Translations under genes and position numbers: made by a program
The notes under the pieces: generated by a model
Databases searched by the model: none
Seen by the model: only the letters and a program-made list of their open reading frames with translations
Told to the model about the DNA's origin: nothing
Shown here: one piece after another, positions 17,401 to 25,306 of the stretch
How positions within the stretch are numbered: the first letter of the stretch is position 1
Layout of the letters: each line of letters begins with the position of its first letter
Assembly: GCA_002010215.1 (NCBI GenBank)
Contig: MTMY01000004.1
Coordinates: 1-64,000 of the forward strand
From: Archaeoglobus sp. JdFR-37
Lineage (GTDB): Archaea > Halobacteriota > Archaeoglobi > Archaeoglobales > Archaeoglobaceae
Direction of reading: 5' to 3'
Length of the DNA stretch: 64,000 nt

Positions 17401-17700
17401 TTAGTGCTTTAGATACTGGTCTTCACTTCTCTGCTCAAACCACTTGCAGTTCTTGACTACCACGTACTTACTGACGCACCAGTAGAAAGGCCAGTGGATA
17501 ATCTTGCAGTATCCAACCAAATCTGCTGGTGGGAAGACTGTTCCGGGTATTATCGGCTTCAACCACTTGCAGTCTTTGCACTTATGGGGGAACTGTTTGA
17601 TGAATTCTGCTTGCTCAGGTGTCAGTATTGGTGGTCTTGGCCCAGCTTCATCCGCCGGGAAGCTGAATTCCACCTTCTCAACATGCTCCATGACTATCAC
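17401..17700 (-). CDS. Small Cys-rich, probable Fe-S protein of the CoA-transferase operon
   Basis: The product is 99 residues or, from the likelier ATG at 17691, 96. It has five cysteines with the pattern CKDC-x18-C-x9-C-x9-C, each in an aromatic setting (CKDCKWLKP, GYCKIIHWPFYWC, NCKWFEQ). The pattern recalls the small HiPIP-like [4Fe-4S] subunits of benzylsuccinate and alkylsuccinate synthases, but no glycyl-radical subunit is encoded in the window, so that link is only a suggestion. Its start overlaps the stop of the 157-residue gene upstream, so it is translationally coupled to it and is the last gene of the operon. Confidence 0.7.
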   Translation of the reverse strand: MIVMEHVEKVEFSFPADEAGPRPPILTPEQAEFIKQFPHKCKDCKWLKPIIPGTVFPPADLVGYCKIIHWPFYWCVSKYVVVKNCKWFEQRSEDQYLKH

Positions 17701-18170
17701 TCCTCCGCTCCAGGCCCATAGACAGGCTTACCCGGATACTTATCCTTGGCCCAAACTTCCTCACTCTTAGTCCTGTCAATCCATGCAAATCTCCTGACCT
17801 CAGCGAAGCCAGCCTTCTTCGGCTGGTTGGGCATGCTCCTTATGAAGTTACCTCTGAGGTTCTCAACCCTAACTCTCGCCTCTCCTGTGTAGGTCTTGGG
17901 ATCCCTCATCAGTCCGTAAAACGGCCTAGTTTTGCCTTCAACTCCAACCTTGTATGCGACATATCCATCGTTTGGATTGTCTGCGTAAAGTGGTAGTATA
18001 TCAGGGCTATCATCCACTTTTGTTGGCCCCTCCAACAGTTCTCCATTCAGGAATCTGAATTTAGCTACTGTATCGCATCCAGCACACTTCACCTTTCCTT
18101 CCCAGTTCCAGAAATAGTAAGGATCAAGGTAGTTAACCCATCCGCACTCACATTCCCAGTAGTAAACCAT
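17697..18170 (-). CDS. Zinc-ribbon-like small protein of the CoA-transferase operon
   Basis: This 157-residue protein has an N-terminal CxC...CxxC knuckle (CECGW at about residues 7-11 and CAGCDT at 33-38), typical of a zinc ribbon. An uncharacterised C-terminal part follows, with many aromatic residues. No known family is recognised. It sits 12 bases after the CoA-transferase at 18183-19586 and overlaps the following Cys-rich gene, so all four genes form one transcript. A role as accessory or electron-carrying subunit to the CoA-transferase pair is inferred from context only. Confidence 0.7.
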   Translation of the reverse strand: MVYYWECECGWVNYLDPYYFWNWEGKVKCAGCDTVAKFRFLNGELLEGPTKVDDSPDILPLYADNPNDGYVAYKVGVEGKTRPFYGLMRDPKTYTGEARVRVENLRGNFIRSMPNQPKKAGFAEVRRFAWIDRTKSEEVWAKDKYPGKPVYGPGAEE

Positions 18171-18182
18171 TGTTACACCTCC

Positions 18183-19586
18183 TTAGATGACTCCCTTCTC
18201 CCACAGTTCCTTCAGCTTGCTCATCGGATAGCCGAGGAGCTCGTGGTAGATGCGGATGTTGTCACTGCCAATCGGCCTCCACACCCACTTTGTGCGTGGC
18301 GGCGTTTCGCTCAGCTTCACATGCCAGTTCTGGGTGAGGACTTCGCCATACATTGGATCATCAACCCATCTTATGGTTCCTCTCTCCCAGAAGTGCTCGC
18401 TCTCGTAGATGTCCTTTGCAGACATTACTGGCACCGCAATCAGGCCAGCATTATTGATGGCCTCAACCACTTCACTTCTCGTTTTGTCAGCAGCCCACTC
18501 CTCCAGAGCCCTGTAGATTTCAGTCTGTGCCTCTGGCTTCACTCTCTCCTTCAGAGTCTTGTACTTCTCCCACAGATCTGGTCTGCCAATCAGGTAGCAG
18601 AGCTCCCTGAAGTCCTCATCCTGGAAGGCGGAGACCATCACATATCTGCTCTCAACACTGATCTGCGGGTTCGGATGCTCCAGATCGTCAGTCTTGCCAG
18701 TCATTATTATGCCATGAACTGCCAACAATGTGTCCCAGTTACCCCATCTCTGCCTGACAACTCCAAACCTGCCGTACAGCGGGAAGGAGTAGCCGGTTGC
18801 TCTGGTAGAACAGCTGATCTGAGAGAGGTCAATGAATGTACCCTCTCCGGTCTTCCTCCTGTAGTGGGCAGCAGCAAGCACACCAATGAGGCCGGTAAGA
18901 CCAGCATACCAGTCAATGATCCAGTTGGTGTGCTTCACCGGGTGTCCTCCGAAGTCCTCATGCCAGCCAGTTATAGCGGCAAGCCCACCGCAGGCCTGGC
19001 CGAGGATATCGTAGCTTCCGCCATATCTTCTTGGCCCGTAGTTACCGAAGCCTCCCAGCCAGATGTAGATCAGGCGTGGGTTTACCTCTTTGAGTTGGGG
19101 ATAACCGATTCCCCATCTGTAGAAGGTACCTGGCCTGTAGCACTCTGCCATGCTGTCTGAAACTCTGATTAGGTCATAGTATAGGGGCTTTGCTTCCTCA
19201 GCGTGATAGTCGAGGGTCACGAAGTACTTGTTGACATTGGCATGCAGGAAACCAAATCCAGTACCAACCAATGGTCGGTGGTCAGTCTCAGGCCACAGGT
19301 ACGCTTCATTGAATGGAGATGTGTGTCTCATGGGGTCTCCAAGCTTTGGCATCTCTATTTTGATGACTTCAGCACCATACTCTCCAAGGGTCGCACCAAG
19401 GTGAGGGCTGAGGATATACATTGTGGATGAAATGTGTCTCCAGCCTTTCAACGCTTCAGGTTTGTCAAAGGTTTTGCTCGGATCGAATACCTTCCTGCAG
19501 TATTCTTCAAACGGGATTTTGTCAAGCTCCTCTCCTGTTTCAGGATTCTTATCAAATGGAGGGTCAAAACTCCAGCTTCCAACCAT
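18183..19586 (-). CDS. Class III CoA-transferase (CaiB/BaiF family), second subunit
   Basis: The 467-residue protein belongs to the CaiB/BaiF family, which moves CoA between carboxylic acids through an aspartyl thioester. The candidate catalytic residue is D225 in [13 protein letters not shown], followed by the family's [18 protein letters not shown]. Earlier motifs are [12 protein letters not shown] and [25 protein letters not shown] precedes the Asp. Family members are usually about 400 residues, so this one has an extra N-terminal stretch of roughly 45 residues. It lies 10 bases after a second member of the family, as in two-subunit transferases such as succinyl-CoA:benzylsuccinate CoA-transferase. 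A GAGGTGG site precedes the ATG. Confidence 0.85.
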   Translation of the reverse strand: MVGSWSFDPPFDKNPETGEELDKIPFEEYCRKVFDPSKTFDKPEALKGWRHISSTMYILSPHLGATLGEYGAEVIKIEMPKLGDPMRHTSPFNEAYLWPETDHRPLVGTGFGFLHANVNKYFVTLDYHAEEAKPLYYDLIRVSDSMAECYRPGTFYRWGIGYPQLKEVNPRLIYIWLGGFGNYGPRRYGGSYDILGQACGGLAAITGWHEDFGGHPVKHTNWIIDWYAGLTGLIGVLAAAHYRRKTGEGTFIDLSQISCSTRATGYSFPLYGRFGVVRQRWGNWDTLLAVHGIIMTGKTDDLEHPNPQISVESRYVMVSAFQDEDFRELCYLIGRPDLWEKYKTLKERVKPEAQTEIYRALEEWAADKTRSEVVEAINNAGLIAVPVMSAKDIYESEHFWERGTIRWVDDPMYGEVLTQNWHVKLSETPPRTKWVWRPIGSDNIRIYHELLGYPMSKLKELWEKGVI

Positions 19587-19596
19587 TTAAACCACC

Positions 19597-21105
19597 TCAC
19601 TCATGATACCATCTCACAACTCCTTCCAGTGAGAGCTTCTTCAGCTCCATTGGTCCGATGCCGAGGTATCTCGCGAAGATTTCGCCGTTGTCCAGTCCAA
19701 GTGGTCTGCCCACCCACTTTATTCTTGCAGGTGTGCGGTGCTGGTGTGCGAGTGGTGAGTTAGACACCAATACTCTTCCATAGTGCTCATCATACACCTC
19801 GGTAACATGCCTTCTGTAGATGAAGTGCTCGTATTCAGCAATTTCATCTATGAACAGCACGGGAGCAGCTGCAACCTCTCTTGAAACCATCTTCCTCTCG
19901 CCCTCAGCCCTGGTGTTATGTGCCAGCCACTGGGCAGTGATTGTGTAAGTCTTGATAAGACCCTCCAGAGCGTTTCTTGCAGCCATTTCCTTCAGGAAGG
20001 GGTCCTCAGCTATGAGTCTTGCACCCTCCGGGTCCTCCTGAGCAATAACCTGCAATATCCTGTACCAAAGCCTATCAGTCTGACCACCAATCATCAGATA
20101 ACCATCTTTACACGGATTCCAAGCATACTGGTTCAGGTTGGGATCCCAGCCTCCAGTTCTCGCTTTAATACTTCCATCAAAACCATACCAAGCTACATTG
20201 AAATCACAGATATCCATATAACATTCAGCTGCGGTAGCTTCAATAAACTGCCCTCTGTTGCTCACATTCTCTCTATAATAGAGGGCGGCAAGAACAGCAA
20301 TTGTACCGTGAACACCTGCAACAAGATCTCCAACTGCTTCACCTGACCTTGTCGGGTTACCTCCGTGCTCCCTTGGTAGCAGATCCGCAGGATAACCAGT
20401 TGAATGCACAAACTCGCTGCAGGATATACCAACGGGATCGAGCATCCACTGTCCGTATTTCGATGTCCTATCTTTCATCGAACCCCACTGGCCAAGCTGT
20501 CCAAACCATACATAGATTATCCTTGGATTTATCTTGCTGAGCTGTCTATAGCCAATACCCCACTCATCAAAAGTACCGGGCGGATAGTTCTCAAGAACTA
20601 TATCAGCCTGGGCGGCCAATCTCTTGAAAAGTTCTCTCCCCTTCTCAGTTTCAAGGTTCAGAGTTATAGAATACTTGTTCCTGTGCTCATGAATAAATGT
20701 GGGACTTACCTTCTCACCAGTGTATATGTCCTCAAATGCATACTCCTCTCTGCCAAAAGGATACAGATACCTTTGCGGGTCACCATCGAGTGGTTCTACC
20801 TTTATAACAGTTGCACCGAGTTCTGCTAGATATGAGCCACATATAGCTCCTGCATATCCCCAAATGGTGCAATCCAGAACAATTAGACCATCAAGAGCCC
20901 ATGGTTTTCCGGTTGCTTTTTCCCAGCTTACGTTCTCCTCAATGAAAGCGCCGTATGTTCCCTCAGGGTCTCTGGGATCCTTTACCCAAGGGGCGTACAG
21001 CTCCTCTTTGGTTCTTGGTTTGGTTATCGGCCATGGTCGGGGCAGTAGAGTGTCGCTGACGTCATTAATTTCTATTTCAATCGTCTTTCCGTTCTCCTCT
21101 CCCAT
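19597..21105 (-). CDS. Class III CoA-transferase (CaiB/BaiF family), first subunit
   Basis: This 502-residue CaiB/BaiF-family protein has the N-terminal nucleotide-fold motif YLAELGATVIKVEPLDGDP, then LENYPPGTFDEWGIGY and a candidate catalytic D260 in EAVGDLVAGVHGTIAVLAA. It is about 100 residues longer than typical members, mostly at the N-terminus. It is diverged from its partner at 18183-19586, which suggests a heteromeric enzyme. It starts at ATG 21105 behind a strong AAGGAGGAGGT site. A TATA element and a short inverted repeat lie 40-60 bases upstream, so this may be the promoter-proximal gene of the four-gene transcript. The acid and CoA donor are unknown; the acyl-CoA ligase gene nearby suggests an aromatic or other unusual acid. 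Confidence 0.85.
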   Translation of the reverse strand: MGEENGKTIEIEINDVSDTLLPRPWPITKPRTKEELYAPWVKDPRDPEGTYGAFIEENVSWEKATGKPWALDGLIVLDCTIWGYAGAICGSYLAELGATVIKVEPLDGDPQRYLYPFGREEYAFEDIYTGEKVSPTFIHEHRNKYSITLNLETEKGRELFKRLAAQADIVLENYPPGTFDEWGIGYRQLSKINPRIIYVWFGQLGQWGSMKDRTSKYGQWMLDPVGISCSEFVHSTGYPADLLPREHGGNPTRSGEAVGDLVAGVHGTIAVLAALYYRENVSNRGQFIEATAAECYMDICDFNVAWYGFDGSIKARTGGWDPNLNQYAWNPCKDGYLMIGGQTDRLWYRILQVIAQEDPEGARLIAEDPFLKEMAARNALEGLIKTYTITAQWLAHNTRAEGERKMVSREVAAAPVLFIDEIAEYEHFIYRRHVTEVYDEHYGRVLVSNSPLAHQHRTPARIKWVGRPLGLDNGEIFARYLGIGPMELKKLSLEGVVRWYHE

Positions 21106-21143
21106 CTTACCTCCTCCTTTTTACACGATAGATAGTGACAATT

Positions 21144-21166
21144 CAGGTATAAAACCTTAACGGTTT
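21144..21166 (-). promoter_or_regulatory. TATA element with overlapping inverted repeat before the CoA-transferase genes
   Basis: On the minus strand GGTTTTATACC is a good TATA box about 40-50 bases before ATG 21105. The segment 21152-21166 reads AAACC-TTAAC-GGTTT, a 5-base inverted repeat that covers the TFB recognition side. Such placement suits a regulator site, but this is an inference from the sequence alone. Confidence 0.4.
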
Positions 21167-21226
21167 GAATTCAAAGGAAAAAGAGTGGGTGTAAGGCTTC
21201 AACCGTTTCAGATTTACATATATATC

Positions 21227-22291
21227 TCATAGACCAGCTTTTTTGATTAATCTAAATTCAGGGATTTTCTTGGCTTCATCAATCTTCCCCTGTTCGAGTA
21301 ATGCTGCTACAAGAGCAGTCCTAGTGATTTTGCTTTCTTTAAGTGATAGGGATTTTCTGAACAGTTCTTCTGCAAGCTCGAACTTCTCGCCTTTCATAGC
21401 TGCCATTCCTGCAAGATAAAAGGTTTCAGCGTCCTCAGGGAGCTGATTAAATATTTCCAGAGCTTCATCAACCCTGCCAGTGTCGGCAAGCAGTGAAGCA
21501 TAGAACTTTCTAGCTGCGATGTCTTCAGGTTCAAACTCAATGTGCTTCTCCAGAGCAAACAACGCCTCTTCAACCATGCCAAGTCTGATAGCCTCTTTGG
21601 CAGCCTCAGTAAGTGGGTAATCTGGAGTGAGGAAGCTTATGGCTTTCAGATAAGCTCTTTCCACTATCTCATTATTCCTGTTCAGCCCAGGATATGTATG
21701 GCCTGGCAAGATTAGCTCCACTTTTCTCTCTCTGACGTATCTCAGCGAAATTATGAAATCGATGAGCCTTCCGCCAAGGGTATCATCAATCACAGGTTTG
21801 GCTGATACTGCATCTCCTGAGAAGAGAGTTAAAGACTCAGTATGGAGGAGAGATAAACTGTCAATAGTATGGCCTGGGGTTTTAAGGACTTCAAATTCCT
21901 CTCCAGCCATTCTTATTTTCTCTCCACCCACCAGTTTATTTATCCGTACATCTCTCTTGAAGTACTCGATCCCTTTTTGAAGTTGTGAGGAAAAAGCCTC
22001 GTGAACATAGACGTCCACATCATCAAATTCAGGATACGTCTGTAGAAGTTCCATCAAGCCTAAGCTATGGTCGTTGTGGGCATGTGTCAGAAAAACCGCT
22101 GAAATGTCGTCTGGTTTATAAAAATCGAAAAGCTCGGGAAAAGCAGTATAATCATTACCAGTATCAACCAGAGCTATTTCATCTACCCCTTCAATCACAT
22201 AAATATTACTGGAGCTTTCGTAACCCTCTAAAAAAAGAATTTTAGAAAGAAAACCCTCATTCCCCAGCTTAAGCCATGCGTTGAAGGTCAT
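21227..22291 (-). CDS. Metallo-beta-lactamase hydrolase fused to TPR repeats
   Basis: The protein has 354 residues. Residues 1-215 form an MBL domain with FLTHAHNDHSLG (H70, H72, D74, H75), LKTPGHTIDSLSLL, LFSGDAVSA and ILPGHTYPG. Residues about 235-345 are helical TPR-like repeats (EEALFALEKHIEFEPEDIAA, DEALEIFNQLPEDAETFYLA and so on) that would bind a partner. It lies six bases after the 144-residue gene, and about 120 bases upstream of the CoA-transferase gene in the same direction. An acyl-CoA thioesterase or hydrolase role in the same pathway is plausible but is inferred from the neighbourhood. Confidence 0.8.
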   Translation of the reverse strand: MTFNAWLKLGNEGFLSKILFLEGYESSSNIYVIEGVDEIALVDTGNDYTAFPELFDFYKPDDISAVFLTHAHNDHSLGLMELLQTYPEFDDVDVYVHEAFSSQLQKGIEYFKRDVRINKLVGGEKIRMAGEEFEVLKTPGHTIDSLSLLHTESLTLFSGDAVSAKPVIDDTLGGRLIDFIISLRYVRERKVELILPGHTYPGLNRNNEIVERAYLKAISFLTPDYPLTEAAKEAIRLGMVEEALFALEKHIEFEPEDIAARKFYASLLADTGRVDEALEIFNQLPEDAETFYLAGMAAMKGEKFELAEELFRKSLSLKESKITRTALVAALLEQGKIDEAKKIPEFRLIKKAGL

Positions 22292-22297
22292 TTAAGG

Positions 22298-22732
22298 TCA
22301 TTCTACGTATGCGAGAGTGTACCTCAGCTTCAGCTTGTCCTCGGGCCAGATCTTCCTCTCCTTAACCTCTCCTGGATACACTTCTTTCTCCTGCCCATCC
22401 TGCACCACAGCTTTCACCGTCATTTCAAGGAAATGCCAAGCAGTCAGCTTATATTTTGCTATAAAATCATGATCCACAACTACTGCCATTCCAGTGAATT
22501 GTGAAGTTGTCCATTCAAAATCCTCGTTTGGCTCAGCTACTACCTCACCAGTAGCCCCGGCATATATTTTCTCCACTGTCCCCTTAACCTTATCACCGGG
22601 CTTCAAGTTGTAATCCTTGTATAGCTCCTTAGGCAGATAGAACCAGAGAGCCTCCTCATTTTTGGCCCTTACGTATCCCCTTACCAGCATAGGGTCGTAT
22701 CCGCAGAGCACTACTCTCATTTTCTCAGGCAT
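22298..22732 (-). CDS. Uncharacterised 144-residue protein with a SpoVT/AbrB-like segment
   Basis: The protein is not recognised as a known family. Residues about 30-55 read FYLPKELYKDYNLKPGDKV, which has the pattern of a swapped-hairpin AbrB/SpoVT strand-turn (lPkel...lkpGDkV). The rest is rich in charged and aromatic residues. It heads the minus-strand group (this gene, MBL-TPR, then the CoA-transferases) and starts at a shared, divergent promoter region facing the plus-strand gene at 22833. A regulatory or small enzyme-subunit role is possible; nothing decides between them. Confidence 0.6.
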   Translation of the reverse strand: MPEKMRVVLCGYDPMLVRGYVRAKNEEALWFYLPKELYKDYNLKPGDKVKGTVEKIYAGATGEVVAEPNEDFEWTTSQFTGMAVVVDHDFIAKYKLTAWHFLEMTVKAVVQDGQEKEVYPGEVKERKIWPEDKLKLRYTLAYVE

Positions 22733-22832
22733 GGAAATTCACCATTATTAATCATTGTTTATCAGTATTTAATTTTTTCCCTTTTTGTTGTGACAGATGG
22801 CTTTATTTATCACGAACAACATTAAAAATTTT
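22733..22832. promoter_or_regulatory. Divergent promoter region of the acyl-CoA locus
   Basis: Leftward, TTAAATACT near 22766-22774 lies about 30 bases from ATG 22732. Rightward, CTTTATTTATC at 22800-22810 lies about 24 bases before ATG 22833. The two gene sets thus share one promoter region and may be controlled together. Confidence 0.45.
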
Positions 22833-23165
22833 ATGGAATTTATCTTCGAGATCGGGGACAGAAAAGTAACTGCAAGAAGTCTCGAAATCGGAAAGGATTA
22901 TGGAGTCTTTACAATCTTTCTTGAGATGCCTGAAGTGCAACACACCGGATATGTTATGAAAAAAGGCGAGAAAACTCTCGCTAAAGGCGAGGTTGCCAGA
23001 AAAATAAGAGAGATTGGGATAGAAGGACTGGAGATGGCTTCTGCAGCTCCCCATGATACAAATGCCATCGTTCTAATTCGTCTCTCAGGAACAAAATTTG
23101 AGGAGAGACTCAAAAAGATTTCTGAGATAATTTATGAAGCTCTAAGAGAGGAAGGGCTGATATGA
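22833..23165 (+). CDS. Uncharacterised 110-residue protein upstream of the thioesterase
   Basis: The start is taken at ATG 22833 (MEFIFEIGDRKV), because a TATA-like element lies about 24 bases before it; an ATG at 22797 is open but would fall upstream of the inferred transcript. The product has an alpha/beta pattern (KVTARSLEIGKDYGVFTIF, NAIVLIRLSGTKFEERL) and no motif I recognise. It overlaps the thioesterase gene by four bases, so the two are translationally coupled. A role in acyl-CoA metabolism is inferred from this coupling only. Confidence 0.6.
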   Translation: MEFIFEIGDRKVTARSLEIGKDYGVFTIFLEMPEVQHTGYVMKKGEKTLAKGEVARKIREIGIEGLEMASAAPHDTNAIVLIRLSGTKFEERLKKISEIIYEALREEGLI

Positions 23166-23545
23166 AGTATTCAAGAAGGGTCAGATTTGGTGAAACAGAC
23201 CCCTTTAACGTTGTTTATTTTACCTCATACTTCCACTATTTTAAAGAAGCTCTTGATGAATTCCTTCGCTCAAAAGGTTTTGAACCTGAACTTTTCTACA
23301 AAAACTCTGATGAAGGGTATGCATTTCCGATAGTCAGAGCGGAAGCAGATTTTGTGGCTAAGGCCAGCTATGATGATGTTGTTGATATTGATGTGACTGT
23401 TGAGAATATCGGAGAGAGAAGCGTAACATTCAGCTTTAAAAGCAATTTTGTCGTGGGCAGAATAGTTTGTGCGTGCATCGACAGAAACTGGAAAAGCTTA
23501 AAAATCCCAGAGAAAATTAGAAATAAGCTTATGGAGCAATTGTAA
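23162..23545 (+). CDS. Hot-dog fold acyl-CoA thioesterase (4-hydroxybenzoyl-CoA thioesterase-like)
   Basis: This 127-residue protein matches the 4HBT/YbgC family. It starts YSRRVRFGETDPFNVVYF, with the family's (E)TD...VVYFxxYF motif in which Asp is the catalytic residue, then a long helix (KEALDEFLRSKGF) and beta strands with DFVAKASYDDVVDIDV. Such enzymes release CoA from aromatic or branched acyl-CoAs. It is coupled to the gene at 22833 and followed at 59 bases by the acyl-CoA ligase. Confidence 0.8.
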   Translation: MKYSRRVRFGETDPFNVVYFTSYFHYFKEALDEFLRSKGFEPELFYKNSDEGYAFPIVRAEADFVAKASYDDVVDIDVTVENIGERSVTFSFKSNFVVGRIVCACIDRNWKSLKIPEKIRNKLMEQL

Positions 23546-23603
23546 CGATAAATTGCGAAAGACTTATAATCAAATTTTTGGTTTCTTCCTATTGGTGATG
23601 TAG

Positions 23604-25271
23604 ATGGACATTATGAAATATGTAGTACCCAAGGAGACATGGCCCGAAATCGTGATTCCAGACGAGGTGAGAGACTACATAGGAGACAGAAAGGAAATCA
23701 ATCTGGCTGAGGAAATTCTAGATAGAAACATTGAGGAAGGAAGAGGAAGGAAAGTTGCAATATACTTTGAGGATCGCCGTGTTACATTCAGAGACCTCTA
23801 TAGGCTAAGCAATAAGGTTGCAAACCTGCTGATAAACCTTGGCATCGAGAGATACGATAGAGTCGGCTTCAGAATGAGGAACATGCCTGAAGCTATTGCA
23901 GTAAACTTCGGCATAATGAAAGCTGGAGCCATCCCAGTCCCGCTGAACCCCATGTGGGCCAAGAAAGAGATAGTGCATGTTGCCAACAATGCCGAAGCAA
24001 AAGCAATCTTCGTCAGCGGCGATGATAAAACCTTCGGTGCGGTGAAAGAAGCTGTTCCTGAACTTGAAACGGTCCAGAAAGTCATTGTCACAGACAGGGA
24101 TGATGTGGAGGACCCATTCGTGCCTTTCAGCGAAGTTTACAATCAGAGTGGTAGCTTTGAACCAGTACCACTTGAGATTGGCACCCCAGGTGTGATTCTG
24201 TACACTTCGGGAACTACCGGCCTGCCAAAGGGCTGTGTCCACTTCGTTGAGAATGTTCTGGCAGCAGTATACCTAGTTGGCAAATATGTTTGGAAGCTCA
24301 CACCAGATGACGTGATTGGTGGACCAGCACCAGTCAGCTTTGCCATGGGTTATGGAAATGGCTGCCTCATTCCATACTTCCATGGCGCAGCGGCGAGCAT
24401 ATGGCCAGCTTTCAGCTTCGATAACTTCTTCCGCTTCATTGAGGAGCATGGCATAACTGTGTTCAGCTCTCTCCCAACTGCTTATAGAATGATCCTTGCA
24501 AATCCAAAACTCCAAGAGTACAAGGAGAAATACGACCTCTCCTCCCTCCGCCTCTGTACAGGAGGTGGCGAGGCACTTGGAGCTGAGACTGCAAAGAGAT
24601 GGAAGGAAGAGTTCGGAATGGATATCTACGAATCCCTTGGAGCCACAGAGATGGTCCACATCTGTGTCTCAAACACCTGTGCTCCCCAGCCGGTTGCAGG
24701 AAGCATTGGCTGGCCGGTTCCTGGCTACATAGCCAGAATAATTGACCCCGAGACTGGCAACGAGTGCCAGCCAGGTGAAGTTGGTAGCCTCTTCATCAAA
24801 GGACCAACTGGAATAAGGTACTGGAACCACCCCACAAGACCGTTGGATGAGAAACAGAAGGAGAGCGTCAAGGATGGCTGGAATGTGCTGGGAGACTTCG
24901 TTAGGAGAGACGAGAACGGCTACGTTTACTTTGTGTCAAGAGACGACGACCTTATCAAGTCAAGCGGTTATAGGATTGGGCCGGATGAAATTGAGCAGCC
25001 CCTCAGCCAGCACCCGGCTGTTGCTGAGTGTGCAGTTATCGGTGTGCCTGATCCTGAGGGCATCAGAGGGCAGATAGTCAAGGCCATAGTGAGACTGAAG
25101 GAGGGGTACGAGGCGAGTGAGGAGCTCAAACAGGACGTGCTGAAGTTCTTGGAGCAGCACATCGCCAAATACAAGCTACCAAGGGTTATAGAGTTTACAA
25201 CCGAACCTCTGCCAAGGACCGCTACCGGAAAGCTACTGAGAAGATTTCTCAGAGAGAAGGAGAAACAATAA
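23604..25271 (+). CDS. AMP-forming acyl-CoA ligase (benzoate/aryl-CoA ligase type)
   Basis: The 555-residue enzyme activates a carboxylic acid to its CoA thioester using ATP. It carries the P-loop-like signature VILYTSGTTGLPKG near residue 200, YESLGATEM (motif near 343), GWNVLGDFVRRDENGY and the C-terminal hinge and lysine in RTATGKLLRRF. Overall resemblance is to benzoate- and 2-aminobenzoate-CoA ligases, but acyl specificity cannot be fixed from sequence alone. It has its own TATA-like element (ACTTATAAT) near 23568 and a GGTGATG ribosome site. It lies beside the thioesterase and faces the CoA-transferase operon, so the locus can make, swap and hydrolyse acyl-CoA. Confidence 0.85.
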   Translation: MDIMKYVVPKETWPEIVIPDEVRDYIGDRKEINLAEEILDRNIEEGRGRKVAIYFEDRRVTFRDLYRLSNKVANLLINLGIERYDRVGFRMRNMPEAIAVNFGIMKAGAIPVPLNPMWAKKEIVHVANNAEAKAIFVSGDDKTFGAVKEAVPELETVQKVIVTDRDDVEDPFVPFSEVYNQSGSFEPVPLEIGTPGVILYTSGTTGLPKGCVHFVENVLAAVYLVGKYVWKLTPDDVIGGPAPVSFAMGYGNGCLIPYFHGAAASIWPAFSFDNFFRFIEEHGITVFSSLPTAYRMILANPKLQEYKEKYDLSSLRLCTGGGEALGAETAKRWKEEFGMDIYESLGATEMVHICVSNTCAPQPVAGSIGWPVPGYIARIIDPETGNECQPGEVGSLFIKGPTGIRYWNHPTRPLDEKQKESVKDGWNVLGDFVRRDENGYVYFVSRDDDLIKSSGYRIGPDEIEQPLSQHPAVAECAVIGVPDPEGIRGQIVKAIVRLKEGYEASEELKQDVLKFLEQHIAKYKLPRVIEFTTEPLPRTATGKLLRRFLREKEKQ

Positions 25272-25306
25272 ATCTCCAATTTTTTATTTTTGTTTATACC
25301 TTTGCT

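Noticed and set aside
17401-17700. Naming the Cys-rich protein a benzylsuccinate synthase small subunit
   Set aside because: The cysteine pattern is only similar, and no glycyl-radical or activating enzyme is encoded nearby, so a firm name is not justified.
18243-19160. 305-codon plus-strand frame opposite the CoA-transferase gene
   Set aside because: It is an antisense shadow of a clear CaiB/BaiF gene; the translated product shows no recognisable domain or ribosome site.
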